Source: Paenibacillus sp. FSL H8-0332 (GTDB lineage: Bacteria > Bacillota > Bacilli > Paenibacillales > Paenibacillaceae). Taken from it: a stretch of 64,000 bases of DNA. Where the stretch lies: positions 6,696,001-6,760,000 of the forward strand of contig NZ_CP150145.1 of NCBI RefSeq assembly GCF_037963835.1, read 5' to 3'. Below the pieces are notes generated by a model, which saw only the letters and a list, made by a program, of their open reading frames with translations, did no database searches and had not been told where the DNA came from. Position numbers and translations under genes: made by a program. Below, one piece after another: positions 34,807-43,595 of this stretch; the first letter of the stretch is position 1; each line of letters opens with the position of its first letter.

Positions 34807-36399
34807 ATGGCATCTATGATTTCCAACTACATTATTATCGTTTCGATCTCCGGTGTGCTGAATGCCTTGCTCGCCCTGTTTGCTTTTTACAGGAAGACTG
34901 ACTTCTCAGGCCTGCGCGCATTCATCGTCAGCTCCGCCGCCTCGGCGGTATACACATTCGCCTTCGCGCTTGAGCTCTCAGGGAACTCGATGGATCAGAT
35001 TAAGTTCTGGATCAAGCTGGAGTATCTCGGGATGCCGTACATCGCGCCCTCCAGTCTGCTGATGATCATGCATTTCGTGGGCCTGGAGCGTCTGGTCTCC
35101 AAAAAACTGCTGGTCCTCCTCTACTCCGTCCCCGTGATCTCCACGGTGCTTGTCTGGACCAACGACTCCCATCACCTGTTCTATAAGTCTATCTACTTCC
35201 GGGGAGACGCACCTACACCGCTGGTGGATATCGTCATGGGACCCTGGTATATCGTGCAGGGCAGCCTGACCTTCGGCTGTATGCTGGCCGGTATGTGCCT
35301 GATCCTCTGGCGCTGGGGGCGGATGCGGCGGGCTTATCTGCGGCAGATGCTGATTATTTTTGTCGGACAATTCCTGCCTGCGCTGGGGGCCTTCCTCTAT
35401 CTGATGGACCTGACTCCGTATGGAACAGACCCTGTTCCCGTTGTGATGAGCGTAACCTCGTCCCTGTATATATGGGCCATTCTGTCCAGAGGGATGCTGA
35501 CCGCCGCGCCGATTGCCAGAGAGAATCTGTTCGAGAGCATGCGCGACGGCGTACTGGTCATGGACCTCTCCGACAAGCTGGTGGACTATAACCGGGCCGC
35601 TGCCGAGATGCTTGAGGATCTGGATGCCGCCGCCATCGGCCGCCCGCTGGCCCAGCTCTTCCTGCCTGCCGGCAAGGAGGCGGTCGATTATGTAATGAAT
35701 TCCAATCCGCAGATCAGCGAAGAGCAGGAACTGGTGTGGCATTCCGGCGGAGAAGTCCGTTATTATCAGGTCCGTTCCTCCCCGGTGCAGAAGCATGACG
35801 GCCACCTTGCCGGGCGGATGATCATGCTGATTGATGTTACCGAACGCACCCTGCTCCAGGAAAAGCTGCTGCAGCTCGCCACCATCGACAGCCTGACCGG
35901 TATCTACAACCGGACCCACTTCATGGAGCTGAGCCGGCAACGGCTGAAGGAAGCGGCCGACTCCGCTGCCCCCTTCTCGGTCATCCTGCTGGATATCGAC
36001 TTCTTCAAGAGCATTAACGACCGCTACGGGCACCATCACGGGGATATGGCCTTGCAGCATGTAGTAGGCGTATGCCGCCAGCATGTCCGGGAGGGGGATG
36101 TCTTCGGACGATACGGAGGCGAGGAATTCGTCTTAAGCCTGCCGGGAGCCCCCTTGAAGGAAGCAGCCCTGATCTCTGAGCGCATCCGCAGGGACATCGA
36201 GCACAGCACCTTCTCCACCTTCACAGGAACAATTAAAATCACAGCCAGCTTCGGCGTGACTGAAGCCTTCCGCCGTTCAATCTCACTGGAGGAGCTGCTC
36301 TCGGAAGCAGACCATGCCCTCTACTCCTCCAAGCGGAACGGCCGTAATGCTGTTCATCTGTATGGCGTCTCCTCCATCACCCGCTTCAAGCCCATGTGA
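34807..36399 (+). CDS. 7TM-PAS-GGDEF diguanylate cyclase
   Basis: 530 residues. An N-terminal seven-segment membrane domain of the histidine-kinase N7TM type (~1-220), a PAS domain (~235-345; MRDGVLVMDLSDKLVDYNRAA) and a GGDEF domain with active site GGEEF (437-441). REGD stands exactly five residues before GGEEF, a canonical RxxD inhibitory site, so product inhibition by cyclic-di-GMP is expected, unlike the other three GGDEF proteins here. ATG 34807 is preceded by ATGGAGGCGCTCCCC; the longer frame from 34666 runs through the hairpin repeat and is not used. Confidence 0.9.
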   Translation: MASMISNYIIIVSISGVLNALLALFAFYRKTDFSGLRAFIVSSAASAVYTFAFALELSGNSMDQIKFWIKLEYLGMPYIAPSSLLMIMHFVGLERLVSKKLLVLLYSVPVISTVLVWTNDSHHLFYKSIYFRGDAPTPLVDIVMGPWYIVQGSLTFGCMLAGMCLILWRWGRMRRAYLRQMLIIFVGQFLPALGAFLYLMDLTPYGTDPVPVVMSVTSSLYIWAILSRGMLTAAPIARENLFESMRDGVLVMDLSDKLVDYNRAAAEMLEDLDAAAIGRPLAQLFLPAGKEAVDYVMNSNPQISEEQELVWHSGGEVRYYQVRSSPVQKHDGHLAGRMIMLIDVTERTLLQEKLLQLATIDSLTGIYNRTHFMELSRQRLKEAADSAAPFSVILLDIDFFKSINDRYGHHHGDMALQHVVGVCRQHVREGDVFGRYGGEEFVLSLPGAPLKEAALISERIRRDIEHSTFSTFTGTIKITASFGVTEAFRRSISLEELLSEADHALYSSKRNGRNAVHLYGVSSITRFKPM

Positions 36400-36763
36400 T
36401 GGAGGCAAGCCCTCTTTTCCTGCCCCGCATGGCACCTCCCGCTTCCCCTGCGCATAACAAGTAGAAACAGCTTTGCCGTCCTTTTAAAGGACGTCACCGT
36501 TTCAGCGAGAAATAGAAGGATAATTTATAGCGTGAAACATAAAAATTCTTATATTTGAATAAATGGCACCCGCCGGGTATATCTGCCTGCTCTTTTGGTG
36601 ATACCAGCTTCCATAGCCCCTTTTTTCTCCAGTTCTTTCCTGGATCCGCACTGATTTCCGTCATTCCTGTTCTCCTCTTGTTTGCATAGGCGGGTTTTCA
36701 GTTTAATAAGAGTTAGCCGATCCATTCGGTCTTAATTCCGGTAGTTGCGAGGGGGAGGGGACT
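36400..36763. other. Gene-free spacer with hairpin repeat
   Basis: 364 nt. The only structure I see is the hairpin repeat at 36461-36503 and an AT-rich tail after it (to about 36565). It probably ends the GGDEF transcript and carries the promoter of the DUF72 gene; no coding sequence supported. Confidence 0.5.
36461..36503. repeat. Hairpin repeat, copy B
   Basis: Inner palindrome CGTCCTTTTAAAGGACG (36477-36493), outer GAAAC (36464-36468) / GTTTC (36499-36503) with one mismatch below it. Same layout as copy A, including the CTTTG between left arms. Confidence 0.7.
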
Positions 36764-37609
36764 ATGATCAAGATTGGGCTGACCGGCTTCGGAGACCATG
36801 AGGAGCTGTACGGCAAAATCAAACCCGCCGACCGCCTGCCCGCCTACAGCGCCCATTTTCCCATTGTGGAGATTGACAGCTCCTTCTATGCGGTTCAGCC
36901 GGTCCGAAATTACGAGAAGTGGGTACATCAGACGCCGGAGGCGTTCCAATTCATTGTAAAGGCTTATCAGGGAATGACCGGACATCTGCGGGGGAAAAAG
37001 AATTACTACGATACGCCGGAGGAGATGTACCGGGCCTTCCATACCTCTATCGCTCCAGTCCGCTCAGCGGGGAAGCTGGCGATGGCCCTGTTTCAATTTC
37101 CGCCCTGGTTCGACTGCACCAAAGACAACGTGGATTTCCTGCGTGAAGCGAAGGAGCTGCTGCTGGATGTGCCCGCTGCCATCGAATTCCGTAATGATTC
37201 CTGGTACAGCCCTGAGATGCGCGAGCGGACTCTCCGGTTCCTGGAGCAGGAAGGCTGGATTCATACGATAGCCGACGAGCCGCAGGCAGGTTCCGGCTCC
37301 ATTCCGATTGTCCCTGTCGCCACCCGGCCGGACCTCACCTACGTGCGGCTGCACGGGCGCAACACCGCAGGCTGGAATCAGAGCAGCCACCCGGACTGGC
37401 GCAAGCTTCGCTATCTGTACCGTTACAGCACCGAAGAGTTAACGCAGTGGCGGGACCGGCTGCTGGAGCTTGAACAGACCTGTAAGAATATTTACGTGGT
37501 ATTTAATAATAATTCTGCCGGGGATGCCACTCCTAATGCCCAAGAGCTGCAATCGCTGCTTGGGATGGACGGCGGACTGGCCCCGCGCCAGCTGGACTTA
37601 TTCAACTGA
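36764..37609 (+). CDS. DUF72 family protein (YecE-like)
   Basis: 281 residues, cytoplasmic. DUF72 TIM-barrel-like family: KIGLTGFGDHEEL at the start, YSAHFPIVEIDSSFYAVQP, AAIEFRNDSWYSP, YVRLHGRN and IYVVFNNNSAGDATPNAQEL are the typical blocks. Function in the cell is not established; some relatives sit near sugar-modifying genes. ATG 36764 has GGGGGAGGGGACT before it. The alpha-amylase gene follows in the same direction after 116 nt. Confidence 0.92.
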   Translation: MIKIGLTGFGDHEELYGKIKPADRLPAYSAHFPIVEIDSSFYAVQPVRNYEKWVHQTPEAFQFIVKAYQGMTGHLRGKKNYYDTPEEMYRAFHTSIAPVRSAGKLAMALFQFPPWFDCTKDNVDFLREAKELLLDVPAAIEFRNDSWYSPEMRERTLRFLEQEGWIHTIADEPQAGSGSIPIVPVATRPDLTYVRLHGRNTAGWNQSSHPDWRKLRYLYRYSTEELTQWRDRLLELEQTCKNIYVVFNNNSAGDATPNAQELQSLLGMDGGLAPRQLDLFN

Positions 37610-37725
37610 TGTACAGAGGTCTACATATATCTCTTCTACTCCTTGCTGAAGTGCCAGTATTACCAGAATCTCCAGATCAGATAACTGTCGGAGTCGTCTT
37701 ACCCATGTAAAGGAGGCCTACCTAT

Positions 37726-39210
37726 ATGAAGAGAAATCATACTATGATGCAATTTTTTGAATGGCATGTCGCGGCGGATGGACAACACTGGAAGCGCCTT
37801 GCCCAGATGGCCCCGGAACTGAAGGCGGCCGGAGTAGATGCGGTGTGGGTTCCCCCTGTTACCAAGGCTGTCTCCCCCGAAGATACCGGTTATGGGGTCT
37901 ATGATCTCTATGACCTCGGTGAATTCGATCAAAAGGGTGATGTGCGCACGAAATACGGAACCAAACAAGAGCTGATCGATGCCATTGCCGAGTGCCTGAA
38001 GAACGGCATTGCGGTCTACGTGGATCTGGTCATGAACCATAAAGCCGGAGCGGATGAGACGGAGGTGTTCGAGGTCATTGAGGTGGACCCGAATGACCGT
38101 ACCAAGGATATCTCCGAGCCGTTCGAGATTGAAGGCTGGACCAAATTCGATTTCCCGGGACGCGGGGATGAATACTCCAGCTTCAAGTGGAATCATACCC
38201 ACTTCAACGGAACCGATTTCGATGCCAAGGACGGCCGCAACGGCGTCTTCCGGATTGACGGCACGAATAAAGGCTGGAATGAGAATGTGGATAGCGAATT
38301 CGGCAACTACGACTATCTGATGTTCGCCAACATTGATTACCTCAATGCAGATGTGAAGCAGGAAATGTTGAACTGGGGCAAGTGGCTGGTCGATACGCTG
38401 CAATGCAGCGGATACCGGCTGGATGCGATCAAGCATATCAACCACGAGTTCATCAAGGAATTCGCCATGGAGATGAAAAAGAAACGCGGCGAAGACTTCT
38501 ACATCGTCGGTGAATTCTGGAACTCCAATCTGGAGGCCTGCCGCGAATTCCTGAACACTGTCGATTACCAGATCGATTTGTTCGATGTCTCTCTTCATTA
38601 CAAGCTGTACTCCGCTGCACTGGCGGGCCGGGATTTCGACCTGACGCATATCTTCGATGATACGCTGGTTCAGACGCATCCCGCGAATGCTGTCACCTTC
38701 GTCGACAATCATGATTCCCAGCCTCATGAGGCGCTGGAATCCTGGGTGGGCGACTGGTTCAAGCAAAGCGCCTATGCCCTGATTCTGCTGCGGCGCGACG
38801 GATATCCCGTGGTCTTCTACGGGGATTATTACGGCATCGGCGGCCCTGCCCCAATGGAAGGCAAGAAGGACGCCATCGATCCTCTGCTCTGCGCCCGCTA
38901 CACCAAGGCTTACGGGGAGCAGGACGATTACTTCGACCATCCGAACACCATCGGCTGGGTCCGGCGCGGCGTTCAGGAGATCGAAGGCTCCGGCTGCGCT
39001 GTAGTCATCTCCAATGGAGACAACGGAGAGAAGCGGATGTTCGTGGGCGAAGCGCGCAGCGGAGAGGAATGGGAGGACTTCACCCATAACCGCGAGGAGT
39101 CCGTCACCATCGGCGAAGACGGCTGGGCCGTATTCCCGGTGAACGGCGGCAGCGTCTCCGTCTGGGCGCTGCCCGAGCCGAAGCCGGCCGATGCCTGCGC
39201 GGAGGAGTGA
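37726..39210 (+). CDS. Cytoplasmic alpha-amylase (GH13)
   Basis: 494 residues with no signal peptide, so intracellular. GH13 conserved regions: VYVDLVMNH (I), GYRLDAIKH with the nucleophile Asp (II), YIVGEFWN with the acid/base Glu (III) and FVDNHDSQP with the transition-state Asp (IV). The opening TMMQFFEWHVAADGQHWKRL is that of the GH13_5 bacterial liquefying-type enzymes. It hydrolyses alpha-1,4 glucans, here probably glycogen or imported maltodextrins. Start ATG 37726 has AAAGGAGGCCTACCTAT. A strong terminator follows. Confidence 0.95.
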   Translation: MKRNHTMMQFFEWHVAADGQHWKRLAQMAPELKAAGVDAVWVPPVTKAVSPEDTGYGVYDLYDLGEFDQKGDVRTKYGTKQELIDAIAECLKNGIAVYVDLVMNHKAGADETEVFEVIEVDPNDRTKDISEPFEIEGWTKFDFPGRGDEYSSFKWNHTHFNGTDFDAKDGRNGVFRIDGTNKGWNENVDSEFGNYDYLMFANIDYLNADVKQEMLNWGKWLVDTLQCSGYRLDAIKHINHEFIKEFAMEMKKKRGEDFYIVGEFWNSNLEACREFLNTVDYQIDLFDVSLHYKLYSAALAGRDFDLTHIFDDTLVQTHPANAVTFVDNHDSQPHEALESWVGDWFKQSAYALILLRRDGYPVVFYGDYYGIGGPAPMEGKKDAIDPLLCARYTKAYGEQDDYFDHPNTIGWVRRGVQEIEGSGCAVVISNGDNGEKRMFVGEARSGEEWEDFTHNREESVTIGEDGWAVFPVNGGSVSVWALPEPKPADACAEE

Positions 39211-39246
39211 GGTAGCGGGGCTGCGGGCAATGTAACTTCTAAAAAC

Positions 39247-39288
39247 AAACAATGCCGTCCCTTGTGTTATGGGGACGGTATTGTTTTA
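39247..39288 (+). terminator. Terminator after alpha-amylase
   Basis: A 15-bp stem with one G-U pair (AAACAATGCCGTCCC at 39247-39261, GGGACGGTATTGTTT at 39272-39286). The T-rich 3' arm can act as the U-tract. Confidence 0.8.
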
Positions 39289-39389
39289 TCTACATTCGCT
39301 GAAATCAGGTGCACTTGTGCTCTTCATTGCCACACTTTAATTTCTCTATTCTCCTGACGATTTCAACTACCGAGCACTCACATCCCATT

Positions 39390-39398
39390 TTATCCACA
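39390..39398 (+). promoter_or_regulatory. DnaA box (perfect)
   Basis: TTATCCACA, identical to the DnaA-box consensus TTATNCACA. Confidence 0.6.
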
Positions 39399-39451
39399 AA
39401 TTATCCTTACAGTTAATTCGAGACACAACTCAGGCAACTCGGCAACCTCAA

Positions 39452-39685
39452 CCGCATCTGGCCAACTTTTGACTCAATCAGTGGAATTTATCCCTCTGAT
39501 TTCTGCATCCCGCCTACCTTTGGCCCGATCAGTGGGATTTATCCCTTTGATCTCAGCATCTAGCCAACTTTTGGACCAATCAGTGGGATTTATCCCTTTG
39601 ATCTCAGTATCTAGCCAACTTTTGGCCCAATCAGTGGGATTTATCCCTCTGATCTCAGCATCCGGCCTACTGTCAGCGTATGCGC
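39452..39685 (+). repeat. 51-bp tandem repeat, about 4.5 copies
   Basis: Units begin with TCAGTGGGATTTATCCCT at 39478, 39529, 39580 and 39631, exactly 51 bp apart, preceded by a partial unit from about 39452. Differences between units are a few bases each. A short palindrome GGGATTTATCCC is in each complete unit (GGAATTTATCCC in the first). No unique spacers, so not CRISPR. Confidence 0.85.
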
Positions 39686-39740
39686 GCAGTCTCGTCGTAG
39701 AAACAAATTAGTCTTTCGTAGGATTCAGCTCCAAAGCTAC

Positions 39741-39761
39741 TTATCCACAACTTTATCCACA
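39741..39761 (+). promoter_or_regulatory. Two adjacent perfect DnaA boxes
   Basis: TTATCCACA at 39741-39749 and again at 39753-39761, 12 nt apart. A one-mismatch box on the other strand (TGTGCACAA) follows at 39766-39774. Confidence 0.65.
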
Positions 39762-39891
39762 TTTTGTGCACAACGGACTGAATATCAGATGAGGAGCTGT
39801 CTAGTAAACTGTTAAACAACGCAAAATAGGCGATTCCAAGCCTCAATGGCTAGGGAATTGCCTATTCGAGTGGAGCAGATATACCTTAACG

Positions 39892-40500
39892 TTAGCGGCT
39901 TGTGGTTGTGTTGTCCCCGTCAGCCCAGACGCCTGTGTCATGGTTCAGAATACGTTCGATCGGATATACCTTCCAAACCGCTGTTACTACAGCCGAACAT
40001 AGGACTGCTTTGAGCAGGTCGCCCGGAAGAAACGGCCACATGCCTGCCGTCAATGCCTTGGTCAATGAATCCATGCCAGTGGAATAGGCCAGCCACCCCA
40101 CACCGCCCGGATAAACTAACAGTGCCCCAAAGATAAAGTTGGCGGCCAGCAGCTTCACGAAGGTATATTTGTCCTGCTTAATGCGTTCCGCGAAAAAGCC
40201 GATTAGCCAGGCCACGAACGGCCAGGAGAAGATATATCCGGCGGTAGGGCCAACCAGGACCGCTAATCCTCCGCTTCCGCCCATCACCTGGAATCCGGCA
40301 GCAGCGAGTCCGATCACGATCAGTACAGCAAGCGTCCCGTAACGGGCCCCAAGGATAGAACCAGCCAGCATTACCGCGAGGGTCTGCATGGTAATGGGTA
40401 CCGTGGAGAAGGGCAGCGAGATTTTCAAATAACTCAGAGCTATCATGACAGCGGCGAATAAGGCACTGAATATCAGGCCGCGGGTTGTCCATTTCTTCAT
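39892..40500 (-). CDS. bioY: BioY biotin transporter (ECF S component)
   Basis: 202-residue membrane protein with six segments. BioY signature regions: SFSALFAAVMIALSY-type start, STVPITMQTLAVMLAGSILGARYG, and GPTAGYIFSWPFVAWLIGF. It binds biotin and works with an ECF energising module, which lies divergently 120 nt away. ATG 40500 has a G-rich site (AAGGGGGGACC) 10-15 nt upstream. I see no BirA-type operator (TTGTTAACC...GGTTAACAA) in the spacer. Confidence 0.93.
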   Translation of the reverse strand: MKKWTTRGLIFSALFAAVMIALSYLKISLPFSTVPITMQTLAVMLAGSILGARYGTLAVLIVIGLAAAGFQVMGGSGGLAVLVGPTAGYIFSWPFVAWLIGFFAERIKQDKYTFVKLLAANFIFGALLVYPGGVGWLAYSTGMDSLTKALTAGMWPFLPGDLLKAVLCSAVVTAVWKVYPIERILNHDTGVWADGDNTTTSR

Positions 40501-40574
40501 GGCCGGGAGGTCCCCCCTTTTTTAAGGATCACTATAACACCCCCCTCCAGATACATCAATCCTGAAATGTTTGT

Positions 40575-40580
40575 TATAAT
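40575..40580 (+). promoter_or_regulatory. Extended -10 promoter of the ECF module
   Basis: TGTTATAAT: TATAAT at 40575-40580 with TG one base upstream, an extended -10. It lies 39 nt before the ECF ATPase start. No clear -35. Confidence 0.55.
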
Positions 40581-40619
40581 GGGTAGCAATTGTTGACTAG
40601 AGCTGGACGGAAAGCAGGC

Positions 40620-41438
40620 ATGAGGATGATCAGGGCGCATAATGTAAGCTTGTCCGTGCGGGAGGGGCAGCATCGCCGTACGGTACTGCAAGGGATTAAC
40701 ATTCAAATAGAGCCCGGGGAATGGGTAGCCCTCACAGGAGCCAACGGCTGCGGCAAAACCTCACTCATCCGCTCCTTCAACGGACTGAACACCCCCTCCG
40801 GCGGCAGTCTGTCCGTGGCCGGACTGGACCTGCGCCTGCCGGAGAACCGTACGGCAGTGAAGCAGCGGGTACAGCTTGTATTTCAGAATCCCGAAGCACA
40901 GACGGTTGGCTCCACCCCGTTCGAGGATATCGCCTTCGGGCTGGAGAACCGGGGACTGGAACGGGAGCGGATGATAGCACGAATCCATGAGATTCTACAG
41001 CAGGTAGGACTAAGCCATAAAGCGGAGGCAGAGGTATCTACGCTGTCCGGCGGAGAACGCCAGCGCTTGGCGGTAGGCTGCTGCCTGGCACTGGAAGCTG
41101 AGATGATTATCTTCGATGAGGCTACCTCGATGCTGGACCCTGAGGGAAGATCGGATATTCTGGAGCTGGCCCGGGGGCTATGGCAGGCCGGCACTACCAT
41201 CCTCTGGGTCACCCAGCGGATGGAGGAGCTGGCCGCAAGCCCGCGCATCGCGGTGCTTGGCGAGGGACAATTGCTCTATGACGGCAGCCCGCGCAGCCTG
41301 TTCTATACCTCAGAGCTGCCGGAGACCCTCGGCTGGCTTCCTTCTCCGGCCGTCCGGGTCGGGAAGCTGCTGCTGAAGCAGGGCTGGCCGCTTCACCTGC
41401 TGCCGCTTACCGGACAGGATCTGGAGGAGCTGCTATGA
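40620..41438 (+). CDS. ECF transporter ATPase (EcfA)
   Basis: 272 residues. Walker A LTGANGCGKTS, Q-loop QLVFQNPEAQTVGST (the QNP form typical of ECF ATPases), signature LSGGERQR, Walker B MIIFDEATSMLD. It energises vitamin uptake together with the fused ATPase-EcfT protein downstream and S components such as BioY. ATG 40620 is used; the ORF opens earlier at TTG 40590 without a site. Its stop overlaps the next start by 4 nt (ATGA). Confidence 0.92.
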   Translation: MRMIRAHNVSLSVREGQHRRTVLQGINIQIEPGEWVALTGANGCGKTSLIRSFNGLNTPSGGSLSVAGLDLRLPENRTAVKQRVQLVFQNPEAQTVGSTPFEDIAFGLENRGLERERMIARIHEILQQVGLSHKAEAEVSTLSGGERQRLAVGCCLALEAEMIIFDEATSMLDPEGRSDILELARGLWQAGTTILWVTQRMEELAASPRIAVLGEGQLLYDGSPRSLFYTSELPETLGWLPSPAVRVGKLLLKQGWPLHLLPLTGQDLEELL

Positions 41439-43228
41439 GAATTCATACGCAGCAGCTCTCCTTCTGCTATGAAGGCGGCAGGCCAGCGGTTCAGGAGATC
41501 TCTCTGGATATCCCTACAGGTACGCTGACCGTTCTTTGCGGGGTGAACGGGAGTGGTAAGTCTACGCTGCTCCGTCTGCTCGCGGGTCTTGCACAGCCTT
41601 CCTCCGGGCAGATACTTTACGATGACGGGAAGAAGACGGACAACATGACCGCCGAAGCGGTATCCATGGTATTCCAGCAGCCGGAGACGCAGCTGTTCGC
41701 GGGTACGGTGCATAAGGATATTGAATACGGCCTAATGGAGCGCGGGCTGTCCAAAGAGAAGCGTCCGGAGATCATCGCCAGCGCCCTGGCGAAGACCGGG
41801 CTCGCTTACGATGAATTCGCCGGGCGCTCACCCTTTCTGCTTAGCGGGGGTGAGAAGCGGCGCGTATGTATTGCGGGTGCCCTAGCCGTACAGCCCGGGC
41901 TCCTGATTCTGGATGAGCCGACCGCAGGGCTGGACCCGCAGGCGGCGCAGGCACTGCTCGAAATGGTGCAGGAGCTGCGTAGCAGCGGCCTGACCCTAAT
42001 CATCGGCACCCATGATCTGGACAGCTTCCTGCCGGTTGCCGACAAGGTTATCGTGATGAAGCAGGGCGTAATCCATTATGACGGTCCTGCTCCGGCATTG
42101 ACTGCCGATCCCGGCCTGCTGGCAGACGCCGGACTCACGCCCCCCGTCTATGCTTCCATGGGACGCAGAGCAGTGCAACGCGGCTTGCTGGGAGCAGTCC
42201 CGGACAATCTGGAGGAGCTGCTGGCCGCACTGGAAAAGCACCCGCTGCCTATACCGCAGGCGGACAACTGGCCGGCAGGCTCTGGCGACTCTACAAGCAG
42301 CGGCGCACCAACACCCGGCAGCCAGAATACCAAAACCAGCGAACAACACAGCGCGGAATACAGCTTAGAAGGCACCTGGAAGCGAGTTAATTCTCCTCGA
42401 TCCTCCAGAACTGAGAGGGTTCAGACGATAATCAGGCCTGGCAATCCAAGACAAGAACAGAACACCCCGCGCAGGCCCGGCTGGCAAGGAATCGATCCCC
42501 GGGCCAAATGGCTGGGGATGATTCTCGGCTCGCTGGTCCTGCTAGGGATGAACACTCTTCTCCCGCTGCTGCTTACCGCCGGGCTGCTGGCCGGGCTCGC
42601 GGCTTCGGCCCGCATCTCCTGGCGCCGGGCCCTCCGCTTTTTTCGCCCGTTCCTGCTGATGTTCCTGTTCCTCTGGCTGCTGGCCGGGCTTAGCTGGAGC
42701 TCTCCCGACTTCGCACTCGGGCCGCTCAGCTTCAGCTACGAAGGACTAATGCGCGGGGGAATCAGCGTGCTGCGCTTCCTACTGCTGATTGCCCTCGGCT
42801 TCCTGTTCACCGAGACGACCACCGGTGCCCCCTTGCGCGAGGGTCTGGAATGGGGCATCGCTCCGCTGCGGACCCTAGGCATCCGCACCCGTAACTGGTC
42901 ACTTGCTGTATCCGTGACCCTGCAGTTCGTGCCGTGGATTCTCGGTAAGCTGGCCCAACTACAGCTTGCGCTGGGCTCACGCGGAAGACGGGCCCGCGGG
43001 GTGGCCCGCTGGTCCCCGAGACAGATCGCCCTAATCATCGTGCCTCTGCTCATTCTTGTCCTGGGTATGGGCGACGAGCTGGCGACAGCCGTAGAATCAC
43101 GGGGGTATGATCCCGCCAAGCAGCGGACCCCCGTCTATCAGCTCCGCTGGAGCAAGCGCGATACGCTGGCAGCGCTAGGTATCCTGGCGGTTGCAGCTAT
43201 GCTGTGGTGGGTAGCGCGGATTAGCTGA
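41435..43228 (+). CDS. Fused ECF ATPase-EcfT transmembrane protein
   Basis: 597 residues. Residues 1-~265 are a complete ECF ATPase (Walker A CGVNGSGKST, QQPETQLFAGTV, signature LSGGEKRR, Walker B LLILDEPTAGLD). A hydrophilic linker (~275-350, Ser/Thr/Gly/Pro-rich) joins it to an EcfT-type membrane domain that opens with the family N-terminal GIDPRAKWLGMIL at ~352 and ends with the coupling motifs GSRGRRARG and AVESRGYDP. In most genomes EcfA2 and EcfT are separate genes. No frame break is seen, so this is a real fusion in the sequence. Likely partners: EcfA upstream and BioY. Confidence 0.9.
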   Translation: MRIHTQQLSFCYEGGRPAVQEISLDIPTGTLTVLCGVNGSGKSTLLRLLAGLAQPSSGQILYDDGKKTDNMTAEAVSMVFQQPETQLFAGTVHKDIEYGLMERGLSKEKRPEIIASALAKTGLAYDEFAGRSPFLLSGGEKRRVCIAGALAVQPGLLILDEPTAGLDPQAAQALLEMVQELRSSGLTLIIGTHDLDSFLPVADKVIVMKQGVIHYDGPAPALTADPGLLADAGLTPPVYASMGRRAVQRGLLGAVPDNLEELLAALEKHPLPIPQADNWPAGSGDSTSSGAPTPGSQNTKTSEQHSAEYSLEGTWKRVNSPRSSRTERVQTIIRPGNPRQEQNTPRRPGWQGIDPRAKWLGMILGSLVLLGMNTLLPLLLTAGLLAGLAASARISWRRALRFFRPFLLMFLFLWLLAGLSWSSPDFALGPLSFSYEGLMRGGISVLRFLLLIALGFLFTETTTGAPLREGLEWGIAPLRTLGIRTRNWSLAVSVTLQFVPWILGKLAQLQLALGSRGRRARGVARWSPRQIALIIVPLLILVLGMGDELATAVESRGYDPAKQRTPVYQLRWSKRDTLAALGILAVAAMLWWVARIS

Positions 43229-43595
43229 GCGGATTCGGAGCGATTCAGCGAACAAAATCACCTTAGCGGATCGATCATGCGATAACTTATACGTGCTTCG
43301 CAGCTAATATAGTTAACCCCACCTACTTACCGCCCACTTGTGGGGCATCCGGCGAACTCAGGGGCAACAGTGCCCCTGAGTTTTGCTCCATTGGCCTTAA
43401 TTCGGCCTACGCTCCTTCGCGTCAGCTCATTGTATGCTGTTTTTCACATACAGTCTTGGCCCCTCATTTACTCATTCAGCATGCGTCCGGGCACTCCCCC
43501 CCCCCAATCCTGTGCACACTCCTAATCACAAGCAAGCCGCCCCCTCCGGCTATCGGAGAGGGCGGCACCTTTTTTTGCAGCTACAGCAGCTTTAT
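43229..43595. other. Gene-free spacer
   Basis: 367 nt. It has a run of ten C residues around 43496-43505 and the hairpin at 43536-43576. I see no coding sequence. Confidence 0.5.
43536..43576 (+). terminator. Terminator of the ECF operon
   Basis: GCCGCCCCCTCCG (43536-43548) against CGGAGAGGGCGGC (43554-43566), one mismatch, loop GCTAT, followed by a T-tract at 43570-43576. It lies 300 nt after the ECF gene and just past the 3' end of the convergent secreted-protein gene. Confidence 0.7.

Larger units (their letters stand above)
39211..39891. other. Repeat-rich gene-free spacer with DnaA boxes
   Basis: 681 nt between amylase and bioY. Contents: terminator (39247-39288), a perfect DnaA box (39390-39398), a 51-bp tandem repeat (39452-39685) and two more perfect DnaA boxes (39741-39749, 39753-39761). 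An open frame at 39469-39711 exists only because 51 is a multiple of three; I do not call it a gene. Confidence 0.75.

Noticed and set aside
37699..39252. 517-aa frame on the minus strand
   Set aside because: Antisense to the alpha-amylase with all GH13 regions; long antisense frames are common opposite GC-rich genes.
39452..39685. CRISPR array
   Set aside because: Units are near-identical over their full length with no variable spacers, and no cas genes are near.
39469..39711. 80-aa repetitive peptide
   Set aside because: Exists only because the 51-bp repeat is a multiple of three; no start site.
40501..40619. BirA operator before bioY
   Set aside because: No TTGTTAACC/GGTTAACAA pair found.
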